The notes: generated by a model from the sequence alone, not told the origin. 17,833 nucleotides of DNA from an uncultured Eubacteriales bacterium (GCA_900556185.1 USNN01000011.1:1-17833), one strand, 5' to 3'. Shown: positions 6,540 to 14,570, counted from the first letter of the stretch. Program-made: numbers and translations.

Positions 6540-6545
6540 TATAAT
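6540..6545 (+). promoter_or_regulatory. Candidate -10 element of the feoAB promoter
   Basis: TATAAT lies 36 bases before the feoA ATG. The hexamer 17 bases upstream (TTATTC, 6517-6522) is a poor -35, so activity may depend on a regulator. An imperfect inverted repeat AATAATctgtcATTATT at 6474-6490 resembles an AT-rich metal-repressor site only loosely. The ribosome binding site GAGGTG precedes feoA. Confidence 0.4.
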
Positions 6546-6580
6546 ATAAACATTTTTCATAACCTTAATTGAGGTGAAAT

Positions 6581-6811
6581 ATGAATTTGTTACAGGTGGA
6601 AACAAATAAATTGTATTACTATGATGGGGCAGTAGATAAAAAGAGTGAAAACCTTTTAAAGGCGTATGGATTTTTAAAGGGTGTCAAAATTGAAATTGTT
6701 TCTGTAAATAAATATGGCGACCGTGTGGTTAGAATACTTGGTTCTAAGTTTTGTGTGAATAGAATACTTGCTAACAGCATTTTGGTTAAGGAAGTGAAAA
6801 ATGAGAGATAG
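6581..6811 (+). CDS. feoA: FeoA-like SH3-domain protein of the ferrous iron transporter
   Basis: FeoA is a small cytosolic protein that supports the FeoB iron(II) transporter. The 76-residue product fits the FeoA SH3-like beta-barrel fold: the central LLKAYGFLKGVKIEIVS turn-strand and a final ILGSKFCVNRILANSILV, which matches the family pattern of a G-S/T-x-hydrophobic strand, then an Ala-x-x-Ile-x-Val end. GAGGTGA lies upstream of the ATG. The stop codon lies 11 bases inside feoB, so the two are translationally coupled. The match is to fold and context rather than strong identity, but its position directly before feoB makes the call reliable. Confidence 0.85.
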   Translation: MNLLQVETNKLYYYDGAVDKKSENLLKAYGFLKGVKIEIVSVNKYGDRVVRILGSKFCVNRILANSILVKEVKNER

Positions 6812-8591
6812 ATATATAATTGTTGGTAACCCTAATACGGGGAAGACTACGCTATTTAACACATTAACAAAATCTAAAGAAAAAACCGCAAACTATAGTG
6901 GTGTAACTGTAAAAGAAAAAATAAGGGTTGCAAACATTAATGGCAAAGAAATTGAATTTGTAGACTTGCCGGGAATATATTCTTTTTCTAGTATTAGTGA
7001 CGATGAGGTTGTCACCAAACAATATATTGAAAACCACCCTAATGACAAAATAATTTATGGAGGCTCGTCTGTTGATATTAAAAAGAATATGCTTTTATTG
7101 AATGAACTAATAAAGCAACACAGAAAGGTAATTGTCGTAGTTAACAAAATGGGCAAAAAGTTAGACGACAACACTTTAAGTAAGGCAACAAACGTTTTAG
7201 GCGTTCCAATAATTCAGACAGATGCAAGAAAAAGAAACAATGAACTAATAGACTTTTTAACCAACACCATGATAAATAATATAAACAGGTATGTGGATAT
7301 AGACAAACTTTTAAGTTTATTCCCAACGGATGAAAAATCTCAAGTGGTGCTAGATAAGTTTTTGTTGCATCCAATTGTCGGCAAAATTATATTTTTTATT
7401 GTCTTTGCATTAGTTATTGTTGTTTCATATGGAAAAATTGGCAATGGATTATCTGCGTTTGTGGAAAAGTATTTGGTTATTGGTGGGAATTTTGTTAGCG
7501 AGTTTTTGTTAAAATACAATTTAAAAATCATAGAAAGTTTTTGGGCTAGTGTTATTATTGGAGCGATTGGAACAGTTGTTGTGTATTTGCCACAACTTGC
7601 ACTTATGCTTAGTTTGTTGTTTATATTAGAAGAAATTGGGTATTTGCCAAGAGTCGCTAGTTTGTTTAACTATGGGTTTGAGCGTCTTGGTATGAACGGT
7701 AAAAGTGTTTTTAGTTTAATTATGGGGGTGGGGTGCACAACTTCGGCTATGCTAACCACTCGCAATATTGGCTCTAAAAACGCAAGAAAGCAAACGGCAA
7801 GTTTTCTGCCATACGTTGGGTGCTCAGCTAAACTGCCAATACTAATTTTAATTACACAGGTAATTTTAGGCGGACTTGGAATTGTGGTGGTTGGGGCTGT
7901 GTATATAATTGCATTTATGATTGGAATAATGTATTTAAAAATTAATAAAGAACCATCTGAAAGCGAGTATTTTATAGCAGAAATTCCACGGCTTACATTG
8001 CCGTCTATTAAAACAGCGGTATCTGAATCTATAGTGCTAGTTTTAGATATGTTTAAAAAGGTGTTTTTCACGGTTTTAATTAGCACGTCTATAATGTGGA
8101 TACTATTAAATGTGTCTATAAATTTTGAATTTTTTAGCGGTAATAAATCAATTTTAGAACTTGTTAGTGAATATTTAGCCTACTTATTGTATCCACTTGG
8201 GTTAAACAGAAGCGATGTGGTGCTTTCTATTATTGTTGGGTTGCTTGCAAAAGAAAATATAATTACAGCCATTGGGTTATTTGGCTCGGTGAATAGTTTA
8301 ACTGTGTTGCAAGGGTTAACTTTTATTATTTTTGTTACATTATATTCGCCTTGTATTCCAGCACTTAGGTGCGCTAGTTGTGAGTTTGGTAAAAAGTTTA
8401 TGCTTAAAATGTTCTTTTTGCAAATGATGGTAGCGTATTTATCATCTTTTGTGTTTTATACTTTTGCAAGATTTAATATTTTGCTTGGGTTCATTATGTT
8501 ACTTGTATTCGTTGCTTTAATAATAGGATTTTCAAAAGTTATAAAGTATAAAAGTATAAACAATAAAAAAGCATTAAGTGTTATTGAATAA
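6801..8591 (+). CDS. feoB: FeoB-like ferrous iron transporter with GTPase domain
   Basis: FeoB imports Fe(II) through the inner membrane, gated by an N-terminal G domain. The protein has G1 GNPNTGKTT (9-17), G2 around SGVTV (33-37), G3 DLPG (55-58), then hydrophobic segments from about residue 190 to 585. Two gate motifs are present: GCTTSAMLTTRN with FLPYVGCSAKLP (311-346), and YSPCIPALRCASCEFG (515-530). At 596 residues it is shorter than most FeoB proteins (about 650-800). Two things stand out: the G4 motif reads NKMG (115-118) where a terminal Asp is expected, and the switch II-side segment normally reading DATNLERN is altered (GSSVDIKKN). Transport function is likely; GTP specificity is uncertain. 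No terminator follows, and the next gene starts 40 bases later. Confidence 0.9.
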   Translation: MRDRYIIVGNPNTGKTTLFNTLTKSKEKTANYSGVTVKEKIRVANINGKEIEFVDLPGIYSFSSISDDEVVTKQYIENHPNDKIIYGGSSVDIKKNMLLLNELIKQHRKVIVVVNKMGKKLDDNTLSKATNVLGVPIIQTDARKRNNELIDFLTNTMINNINRYVDIDKLLSLFPTDEKSQVVLDKFLLHPIVGKIIFFIVFALVIVVSYGKIGNGLSAFVEKYLVIGGNFVSEFLLKYNLKIIESFWASVIIGAIGTVVVYLPQLALMLSLLFILEEIGYLPRVASLFNYGFERLGMNGKSVFSLIMGVGCTTSAMLTTRNIGSKNARKQTASFLPYVGCSAKLPILILITQVILGGLGIVVVGAVYIIAFMIGIMYLKINKEPSESEYFIAEIPRLTLPSIKTAVSESIVLVLDMFKKVFFTVLISTSIMWILLNVSINFEFFSGNKSILELVSEYLAYLLYPLGLNRSDVVLSIIVGLLAKENIITAIGLFGSVNSLTVLQGLTFIIFVTLYSPCIPALRCASCEFGKKFMLKMFFLQMMVAYLSSFVFYTFARFNILLGFIMLLVFVALIIGFSKVIKYKSINNKKALSVIE

Positions 8592-8613
8592 AAATTGAAA
8601 ATAAATATAAACT
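8586..8613 (+). promoter_or_regulatory. Weak sigma-E-like promoter before the DUF1614 gene
   Basis: GAATAAA (8586-8592) and TATAAACT (8606-8613), 13 bases apart, partly match the B. subtilis sigma-E pattern (KMATATT, 14-15 bases, CATACAHT). It could give sporulation-specific expression of the DUF1614-spoIIP pair, separate from feoAB. The region is very AT-rich, so chance matches are easy. Confidence 0.2.
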
Positions 8614-8631
8614 AAGACAAATGGAGGGCGT

Positions 8632-9360
8632 ATGCAATTAAGTATTTGGATTGTTACGGCACTAATTATCTTAGTAATGTTTGGTGCAGGACAAAAATTT
8701 TTAGATAAAATGCGACTTAGTGATAGGTGGGCTTTAATAATTTTGGTGTCAATAGTTATAGGGCTTATAATTCCACCAATTCACATAACAAAAAATTTCA
8801 GTTTTTCTATAGGCGGTTTTTTAATTCCGTTTGGCTTGTGTATATACTTGCTTATAAGAGCGGGTTGGAGCACAGATTTACTAAGGGCGTTAGTAGGCAC
8901 GGTTTTAACGGTATCGGCTATACTACTTTTAGAAATATTCTTGCCAAGCGAAACACCCGAAAGTATTGTTATAGATAACACATATTTATATGGCGTGGTT
9001 GCAGGACTAATAGCTTATGCACTTGGCAGAAGCCGAAGAAACGCATTTGTTTGTTCGGTGTTTGGTATAACTCTAGCAAGCGTTGCTGTGTATATTTACA
9101 ATATTAGCGTTGGTGCTACCGATGCGGTTTTAGCACTTGGTGCTAGCACTGCTTTTGATACAATAATTTTAAGTATTTTAATTTCGGTTGGGCTAACAGA
9201 ACTTATTGGCAAAACCGCAGAAATTGCAGTTGGTAAGCAAGAAAAAGCATATAACTACGAAACGGGTAGTTTTGTAAATACAGATAATTTATCTCACCAA
9301 GATAATGAGTTGGAAGAAATAGAAGATGTAAATACAGGAGATAAAAATCATGAAAATTAA
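8632..9360 (+). CDS. DUF1614-family integral membrane protein
   Basis: This 242-residue protein has about seven hydrophobic segments. The N-terminal GQKFLDKMRLSDRWALI (about 21-37), the GGFLIPFGLCIYLLIRA segment and the GVVAGLIAYALGRSRRNA segment fit the DUF1614 family of uncharacterised membrane proteins found in spore-forming Firmicutes. The last 40 residues are hydrophilic and acidic (LSHQDNELEEIEDV), probably cytosolic or facing the spoIIP product. GGAGGG lies before the ATG. The final codons overlap the spoIIP start by 11 bases, so the two are coupled and probably act in the same process (engulfment or the mother cell-forespore junction). That functional link is inferred from position only. 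Confidence 0.75.
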   Translation: MQLSIWIVTALIILVMFGAGQKFLDKMRLSDRWALIILVSIVIGLIIPPIHITKNFSFSIGGFLIPFGLCIYLLIRAGWSTDLLRALVGTVLTVSAILLLEIFLPSETPESIVIDNTYLYGVVAGLIAYALGRSRRNAFVCSVFGITLASVAVYIYNISVGATDAVLALGASTAFDTIILSILISVGLTELIGKTAEIAVGKQEKAYNYETGSFVNTDNLSHQDNELEEIEDVNTGDKNHEN

Positions 9361-10525
9361 AAAAATAGTAGTAAGTTTAGTCGCTTTTTTATTTGTTATT
9401 TGCTTTTCTGTAGGCACAGTTGCTTCAATGCAATCGAATGCATCAGAAGAAGATTTAGAGTATTACACTGTTTATAACAGTGAAACTAATGATGTTTTGT
9501 TTTTGAAGGGTGATAATGTTTACGTTGGTGACGAGTATATTAGTGCCGATAACAAAAGATATGTAATTGAATCGGTAGATGGCGAAGAAAAAACTGGTAA
9601 AGCCAAGTTCGTAGAAAATGTAAAAATGCCAGTTTTTAACATAAAAAAGGCGGAAACAGATTTGCAATCGGTGTCTGCAGCCAATTCTAAAAAAATTGGT
9701 ATTTATCACACCCATAATGATGAATGTTATGATGATGCCGATGGCACAGATAGTATATACGGCAAGGGTGGAATACACGATGTTGGTAAAAAGTTTAAAG
9801 AAGCATTTGAAAAATTGGGTATAGAAGTATACTATAGCGAAAATTTACACTTGCCACACGATAGCGGGGCTTATCAAAGAAGTTTACCAACTGCAACAAC
9901 TTTATTAGAAAATGGGTTAGATGCTCTTTTTGATGTTCATAGAGATGCAACCCCAAGAAAAGAATACATAACCGAAGTGGATGGCGTAACCATGAGTAAA
10001 GTTAGAATGGTTGTTGGTAGTGCAAACCAAAACTCTGCAGTAAATAAAGAATTTGCTTTAACCATTAAAGCGTATGCGGATGAAGTGTACCCAGGGCTTA
10101 TTAAAGATATTTATATAGGTAAAGGTAACTACAATCAACAATTATATTCAAAAGCAATGCTATTTGAGTTTGGTACTAACACAATTGAAAAATCACTTGT
10201 ATTAAAATCTTGTGAACCACTAGCGAAAACTTTGGATGTTGTTCTATTTGGTACTCAAGGTGCAAGCAAGGAAAGTTTAAAAGATATAGATACCACAGTA
10301 TCCACGGGTGGAACACTAGAAACTGGTCTTGTAGGGCAAACTAAAACCACCCAAACAAAGGCGGGTTTATCCACTTTGTGGATAGTTTTAATTGGTGTTG
10401 GTGGTGTGCTTTTAGTGTTTGGTTTAATTATGTTAATTAGTCCAACGGCACGACAAAAAACAGGCAGATTTTTCTCGGAATTATTTGGCGGACTATTTAA
10501 AAGAAAAAATAAAACCGAAGTTTAA
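9350..10525 (+). CDS. spoIIP: Stage II sporulation protein P (SpoIIP), cell wall hydrolase
   Basis: SpoIIP is a zinc-dependent amidase/endopeptidase that, with SpoIID and SpoIIM, degrades septal peptidoglycan to drive engulfment. The 391-residue protein has an N-terminal membrane segment (about 5-25), a small beta domain (about 38-92, VYVGDEYI) and the catalytic domain (about 114-300). The expected ligand and catalytic motifs are IYHTHNDE (His120, Glu125), FDVHRD (His197) and LFEFGTNT (Glu273). AGGAG precedes the ATG, which lies inside the upstream membrane-protein gene. A second hydrophobic segment at about 342-364, followed by a basic tail (FKRKNKTEV), suggests a C-terminal anchor as well. 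B. subtilis SpoIIP has only the N-terminal one. The terminator at 10541 ends the unit. Confidence 0.9.
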   Translation: MKIKKIVVSLVAFLFVICFSVGTVASMQSNASEEDLEYYTVYNSETNDVLFLKGDNVYVGDEYISADNKRYVIESVDGEEKTGKAKFVENVKMPVFNIKKAETDLQSVSAANSKKIGIYHTHNDECYDDADGTDSIYGKGGIHDVGKKFKEAFEKLGIEVYYSENLHLPHDSGAYQRSLPTATTLLENGLDALFDVHRDATPRKEYITEVDGVTMSKVRMVVGSANQNSAVNKEFALTIKAYADEVYPGLIKDIYIGKGNYNQQLYSKAMLFEFGTNTIEKSLVLKSCEPLAKTLDVVLFGTQGASKESLKDIDTTVSTGGTLETGLVGQTKTTQTKAGLSTLWIVLIGVGGVLLVFGLIMLISPTARQKTGRFFSELFGGLFKRKNKTEV

Positions 10526-10540
10526 TGAATTAACTAATTT

Positions 10541-10574
10541 CCCCGAAGCGAAAACTTTGGGGATATTTATTTTG
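10541..10574 (+). terminator. Terminator after spoIIP
   Basis: An 8-bp stem pairs CCCCGAAG (10541-10548) with CTTTGGGG (10555-10562, one G-T pair) around a CGAAAA loop, followed by TATTTATTTT. A typical intrinsic terminator 16 bases after the stop codon. Confidence 0.88.
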
Positions 10575-10594
10575 TTTAAACTACTAGAATATTT

Positions 10595-10624
10595 AGTTTC
10601 ACTTGATTTATTGAAACTTTTTTT
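10595..10624 (+). terminator. Second terminator-like hairpin inside the der promoter
   Basis: AGTTTCA (10595-10601) pairs with TGAAACT (10612-10618) around a 10-base loop, followed directly by TTTTTTT. It resembles a weak second terminator for spoIIP read-through. The same bases contain the -35 and spacer of the der promoter. Confidence 0.45.
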
Positions 10625-10631
10625 GTATAAT
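10603..10631 (+). promoter_or_regulatory. Sigma-A promoter of der-plsY
   Basis: TTGATT (10603-10608), 17 bases, TATAAT (10626-10631). The ribosome binding site AAGGAG is at 10645-10650 with seven bases to the ATG. The -35 lies in the loop of the hairpin above. Confidence 0.8.
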
Positions 10632-10657
10632 AAGAAAATACAATAAGGAGAATATTT

Positions 10658-11986
10658 ATGAAGCCACTAGTAGCAATTGTGGGTAGGCCAAATACTGGCA
10701 AATCTACCTTTTTCAATAGAATAGTAGGAAAGAAAGTTTCAATAGTAGACGACACCCCAGGTGTTACCCGAGATAGAATTTATAGAGATGTAGAGTGGTG
10801 CGGAAAGCAATTTACTCTTGTGGATACTGGCGGTGTTCAGTTTGATAAAGATGACGACTTTACATATCACATTAATAAGCAGGTGGATATTGCAATAGAC
10901 CTAGCCGACCTAATTTTGTTCTTTGTTGACGGAAAAGAAGGTGTTGTTCACTCAGACCACATTATAGCTGAAAAATTAAGAAAGAGTGGCAAGGATGTTT
11001 TGCTAGTTGTAAATAAGTATGATACCTTTGACACCGATAACTTATACGATTTTTACGAACTTGGCATTGGTGAACCAATTCCAGTTTCTGGTGAACAGGC
11101 TAAGGGCTTGGGTGACTTACTAGATAAAATTGTGGACCACTTGAAATTGGAGGCAACCGAAGAAACGGACTCTGGCGAATTAAAAATTGCCATTGTTGGT
11201 AAGCCAAACACTGGTAAGTCTAGCATAATTAATAGATTAGTTGGCGAGCAACGTGTAATAGTTTCTAACATTTCAGGCACTACAAGAGATAGTGTAGATA
11301 TACCATTTAAGTGCAACAAGAAAAAATACATTCTAATAGATACTGCTGGTATGCGAAGGAAACGATCCATTGAAGATGAAACAGTAGAAAGGTATTCAAT
11401 TTTTAGAACTCTAGATAGTATTCGTCGAGCGGATGTTGTAGTTGTTGTTATGGATGTTAGTGAAGAAATAAGTGAGCAAGACGTAAAAATCGCGGGCTTA
11501 GTTCACGAGCAGAAAAAACCAACTGTTATAGTCATGAACAAGTGGGATAAAATTGAAAAAGATACCAATTCTATGAAAAAGATAGAAAACAAGTTAAAGA
11601 CTGAACTTGCATTTATGAGTTACTTTAAGCCAGTATTTTTATCTGCATTAACAGGCAAAAGAATGGAAAAACTTATGGAAGCGGTAGATGTTGTTTACGA
11701 AAATAACACAAGACGTATAAAAACTAGAGATGTGAACGATATTATTGAAGATGCAGTTATTAGCACTCCACCACCAAGCAAGAATGGCAAAAGGTTGAAA
11801 ATTTATTATGCAACCCAAGCACAAGTTTGCCCACCTACATTTGTTATTTTTGTTAATGATAGTACTCTAATGACCGATAGTTACACAAAATATCTAGAAA
11901 ACTCAATAAGGTCTAGTGTAGACTTTTCGGGTACTCCAGTGGAAATGGTTATCAAAAACAAACTGGATAACCAAGATATAAGATAG
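10658..11986 (+). CDS. der: Ribosome-assembly GTPase Der (EngA)
   Basis: Der is an essential tandem GTPase that assists 50S ribosomal subunit assembly. The 442-residue protein has two G domains. The first has GRPNTGKS (9-16), DTGG (56-59) and NKYD (119-122). The second has GKPNTGKS (181-188), DTAG (228-231) and NKWD (294-297). A C-terminal KH-like domain (about 350-440, KRLKIYYATQAQVCPPTFVIFVN) binds RNA. Length matches the family. The gene has its own promoter, and plsY follows 11 bases downstream with its ribosome binding site at the der stop codon, so they form one operon. In many Firmicutes der lies near spoIVA, as here. Confidence 0.97.
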   Translation: MKPLVAIVGRPNTGKSTFFNRIVGKKVSIVDDTPGVTRDRIYRDVEWCGKQFTLVDTGGVQFDKDDDFTYHINKQVDIAIDLADLILFFVDGKEGVVHSDHIIAEKLRKSGKDVLLVVNKYDTFDTDNLYDFYELGIGEPIPVSGEQAKGLGDLLDKIVDHLKLEATEETDSGELKIAIVGKPNTGKSSIINRLVGEQRVIVSNISGTTRDSVDIPFKCNKKKYILIDTAGMRRKRSIEDETVERYSIFRTLDSIRRADVVVVVMDVSEEISEQDVKIAGLVHEQKKPTVIVMNKWDKIEKDTNSMKKIENKLKTELAFMSYFKPVFLSALTGKRMEKLMEAVDVVYENNTRRIKTRDVNDIIEDAVISTPPPSKNGKRLKIYYATQAQVCPPTFVIFVNDSTLMTDSYTKYLENSIRSSVDFSGTPVEMVIKNKLDNQDIR

Positions 11987-11997
11987 GAGGGCGTGAA

Positions 11998-12645
11998 GTG
12001 GTTTGGTGGCAAATATTATTAGTTATTATAATAAGTTACTTGTTTGGAAATATTAGTTTTGCAAGAATTATTAGTGGTATTAAGCATAATGATATAACAA
12101 AATTAGGAAGCGGAAACCCAGGTAGCACCAATATGCTAAGAAATTTTGGTTTAAAAATTGGTCTTATAAACCTATTTTTAGATATGCTAAAGGGTTTTGT
12201 TCCAGCTTTTGTTACAAGCTTAATTTTTTCTAGTCAGCCAATAATGTTATATATATCTGGGCTTAGCGTAATTGTTGGTCACGTTTATCCAGTTGTGTAT
12301 AAGTTTAAGGGTGGAAAGGGAATAGCAACTATGCTTGGGTTCTTTTTTGCTTGTGACCCATTAGTTACATTAATTGTTGTCGTTGTGGCAACAATTAGTT
12401 GGCTATTGTTCCAATATGGCTCGGTGGCATCATTTATTTGTGTGACGGTGCTAACTGTGTGGGAAGGCATAAAAGTAAAAAGCACATTACCATTGCATGA
12501 AAGCAAAGTTATTTGTGTATTGTTGTTTTGCGTGTTCTTATTAACATGGTACGCACATAGGGGTAATATAGAAAGGCTTTTGTTTGGAAAAGAAAGTAAA
12601 GTTAGTTTAATTAAAAGCACAAAAAAGAATATGAAATCAAAATAA
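11998..12645 (+). CDS. plsY: Acyl-phosphate glycerol-3-phosphate acyltransferase PlsY
   Basis: PlsY is an integral membrane enzyme that transfers an acyl group from acyl-phosphate to glycerol-3-phosphate, the first committed step of phospholipid synthesis in Gram-positive bacteria. The 215-residue protein has five or so membrane segments and the three family motifs: GSGNPGSTNMLR (about 37-48), DMLKGFVPA (about 62-70) and GHVYPVVYKFKGGKG (about 93-107). The start is GTG, fixed by AGGAGG at 11985-11990, which overlaps the der stop codon. A basic tail (IKSTKKNMKSK) ends the protein. gpsA, which makes its substrate glycerol-3-phosphate and often adjoins it, is not in this window. Confidence 0.95.
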   Translation: MVWWQILLVIIISYLFGNISFARIISGIKHNDITKLGSGNPGSTNMLRNFGLKIGLINLFLDMLKGFVPAFVTSLIFSSQPIMLYISGLSVIVGHVYPVVYKFKGGKGIATMLGFFFACDPLVTLIVVVVATISWLLFQYGSVASFICVTVLTVWEGIKVKSTLPLHESKVICVLLFCVFLLTWYAHRGNIERLLFGKESKVSLIKSTKKNMKSK

Positions 12646-12674
12646 ACCAGAAGATATTATCTTTTGGTTTTTTT
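12645..12674 (+). terminator. Terminator after plsY
   Basis: AACCAGAAGAT (12645-12655) pairs with ATCTTTTGGTT (12659-12669, one G-T pair) around a 3-base loop and runs into seven T (12668-12674). The stem begins within the plsY stop codon. Confidence 0.87.
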
Positions 12675-12726
12675 ATTCATAATTATTCTAAACTGCGAAT
12701 ATCTTTTAACTATAAGGAGAATGATT

Positions 12727-14181
12727 ATGAACATTTACGAACAAATTGCTGAGCGAACGAATGGAAATATATATGTTGGCGTAGTTGGACCGGTAAGAAC
12801 TGGTAAATCTACATTTATAACAAAATTTATGGAACAAATGGTTTTGCCTAATTTAGAAAATAACACAAATAAGGCAAGAATGATAGACGAATTGCCTCAA
12901 TCGGGTTCTGGAAAACAAATAATGACAATGGAACCAAGGTTTGTGCCAAATAATCCAGTAAGTGTGGCTATAGATAAAACTAAGGCAAATATTAGACTTG
13001 TTGATTGTGTCGGTTATATGATAGATGGGGCGGTTGGTTCTTTTGATGAAAAGGGTAATCCTAGAAAAGTAAAAACTCCTTGGGCGGATAAGCCAATAGA
13101 CTTTGCAAAGGCAAGTGAAATAGGAACAACAAAGGTAATAAAAGACCATAGCACGGTGGGGGTGCTTGTTACAACAGATGGCACTATTACCGATATTGAT
13201 AGAAAAGCCTACGTTCAAGCCGAGGAAAGAACTGTTAAGGAACTTAAAGAATTAGGTAAGCCATTTGTTATTTTATTAAACACCATAACCCCAGGCGCTG
13301 ATGCTACATTAAAATTAAAAAAGGCAATGGAAGATAAGTATAAGGTCACTGTGCTTGTTAAGGACATATTGGAAATTAAAGAAAAAGACTTTGTTGAAAT
13401 ATTTGAAAAACTATTATACGAGTTCCCAGTGCAAAAAATTGAATTTAATTTGCCAGATTGGGCAAAAGGCTTAGACGAAGCGAACGATATTATAGTAAGA
13501 CTACTAGCGGATATTAATAAAGTTAATATTGAAAAGATGGCAGAATCAAGTGTTTACGAAAAATTATTTAATGATGGAACGGGAATATTAAACCCAAGCC
13601 TAAAAAATAGAAATTTAGGCACTGGTGAAATGGAGTTTGATATAAACTTAGAAAATACATTGTTCTTTAAAACATTAACCGATGTTGCTGGGGCAGATAT
13701 AACAAACGACCACGACTTATTAGATTATATAGTTGGTGCTTCTAAAGCAAAGTCTGAATACGATAAACTTAAACTTGCCCTAGATAAGGCTACGGAAACG
13801 GGATATGGTGTGGTTGTGCCACCTGTGGATGAGATGGAACTATTAGACCCAATTGTGGTTAAGAAAAACGGTGCAGATAGTTTAAAACTTAAAGCGAAAG
13901 CAACAAGTTTGCACATAATGAAGGTTGATGTTGAAACCGAAGTGACCCCAGCGATGGGTGGCGGTATGCTAATTACAAATAACGAAAATGGCGAGCCAGT
14001 GGTGGATAGCAATGAAATATGGAATACTAATATATTTGGTAAAACCATGGCAGATATAGCACACGATTCAATTATGGCTAAATTAAACACTTTCCCACAA
14101 GAAGCCGAAATGAAACTAAGAAAAACGGTTGCAAAGATAACAAACGAAGGTAAGGGTGGAATAATCTGTATATTATTATAA
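12727..14181 (+). CDS. spoIVA: Stage IV sporulation protein A (spore coat morphogenetic ATPase)
   Basis: SpoIVA polymerises on the outer forespore membrane using ATP and forms the base on which the coat assembles. The 484-residue protein is close to the B. subtilis length (492). The N-terminal ATPase domain has Walker A GPVRTGKS (21-28) and a Walker B-like RLVDCVGY (about 97-104), with ILLNTITPG further on. The middle and C-terminal domains are full length, and the tail GKGGIICILL matches the conserved end needed for localisation. AAGGAG (12714-12719) selects the ATG at 12727; an in-frame start at 12664 lies in the plsY terminator. It follows that terminator, so it should have its own promoter, expected to be SigE-dependent, but I could not find a convincing match. 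Confidence 0.96.
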   Translation: MNIYEQIAERTNGNIYVGVVGPVRTGKSTFITKFMEQMVLPNLENNTNKARMIDELPQSGSGKQIMTMEPRFVPNNPVSVAIDKTKANIRLVDCVGYMIDGAVGSFDEKGNPRKVKTPWADKPIDFAKASEIGTTKVIKDHSTVGVLVTTDGTITDIDRKAYVQAEERTVKELKELGKPFVILLNTITPGADATLKLKKAMEDKYKVTVLVKDILEIKEKDFVEIFEKLLYEFPVQKIEFNLPDWAKGLDEANDIIVRLLADINKVNIEKMAESSVYEKLFNDGTGILNPSLKNRNLGTGEMEFDINLENTLFFKTLTDVAGADITNDHDLLDYIVGASKAKSEYDKLKLALDKATETGYGVVVPPVDEMELLDPIVVKKNGADSLKLKAKATSLHIMKVDVETEVTPAMGGGMLITNNENGEPVVDSNEIWNTNIFGKTMADIAHDSIMAKLNTFPQEAEMKLRKTVAKITNEGKGGIICILL

Positions 14182-14217
14182 AAAAGAAAAGAGTCCTAAA
14201 TGTTAGGACTCTTTTCT
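14182..14217. terminator. Bidirectional terminator between spoIVA and the leftward small gene
   Basis: A perfect 14-bp stem pairs 14186-14199 (GAAAAGAGTCCTAA) with 14203-14216 around loop ATG. T-rich flanks lie on both strands (TCTTTTC on the plus side, TTTTTTAT on the minus side). It ends spoIVA, four bases after the stop, and can also end the leftward gene at 14325. The bases between (14217-14324) hold only AT-rich sequence with a short TATAC-TTA-GTATA palindrome and no gene. Confidence 0.88.
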
Positions 14218-14324
14218 AAATACAAAATCTAAAAATGTTTGGTAAAATTTTCATCTTACTATACTTAGTATATCACATAATTAATTAAAATAAAAGACTT
14301 TTAAGGTGAAATGTTTGTGAAATA

Positions 14325-14570
14325 TTAGCGGTCGTTTTCGTTTGAAATGTAATCGGCAATAATTTCATCTACTATGTCTTTAGGAACTTCTTTGCCGATA
14401 GAATTAACAATGTTAAATCTTTTTGCTTGGTCAATTAGGCTTTTGTAGGCGTTGTCTGCATCGGTCCATTCACCATAACTAAATTCTTCAATAGAATCTA
14501 CACCAGTTTTGGTTTCGTTAAATCTTACTAATGGTTTTAAGTTAGTGTTTAAAATAAAATATCTTTTCAT
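14325..14570 (-). CDS. Small hypothetical protein
   Basis: I do not recognise this 81-residue protein. It starts MKRYFILNTNLKP, is rich in charged residues and has no signal peptide, membrane segment or cysteine pair. The pattern (a strand-rich start, a central WTDADNAYKSLIDQAKRFNIVN helix and an acidic C-terminal helix, IVDEIIADYISNENDR) suggests a small soluble alpha/beta protein. The start is the ATG at 14570, preceded by AAGGGGG; an upstream TTG at 14585 would use that ribosome binding site as coding sequence and is rejected. A good sigma-A promoter lies at 14595-14623. It is transcribed away from the neighbouring unknown pair. Codon use is like that of the neighbours, so it is probably real. 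Confidence 0.7.
   Translation of the reverse strand: MKRYFILNTNLKPLVRFNETKTGVDSIEEFSYGEWTDADNAYKSLIDQAKRFNIVNSIGKEVPKDIVDEIIADYISNENDR

Noticed and set aside
6336..6578. Known riboswitch (fluoride, NiCo, cyclic-di-GMP, TPP, SAM, glycine) in the feoA upstream gap
   Set aside because: None of the conserved core sequences that I know for these classes is present.
12670..12700. Sigma-E promoter for spoIVA (CATAATTA at 12678 or GAATATC near 12698)
   Set aside because: No pair of elements has acceptable spacing; SigE control is expected from other species but not visible.
12664..12726. Upstream extension of spoIVA by 21 codons
   Set aside because: It overlaps the plsY terminator, and the ATG at 12727 has a good ribosome binding site and matches the family start.
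14229..14325. Two imperfect copies of AAATGTTTGgTAAAAT flanking 80 bases after spoIVA
   Set aside because: Short, imperfect and AT-rich; no sign of an insertion or of an attachment site.
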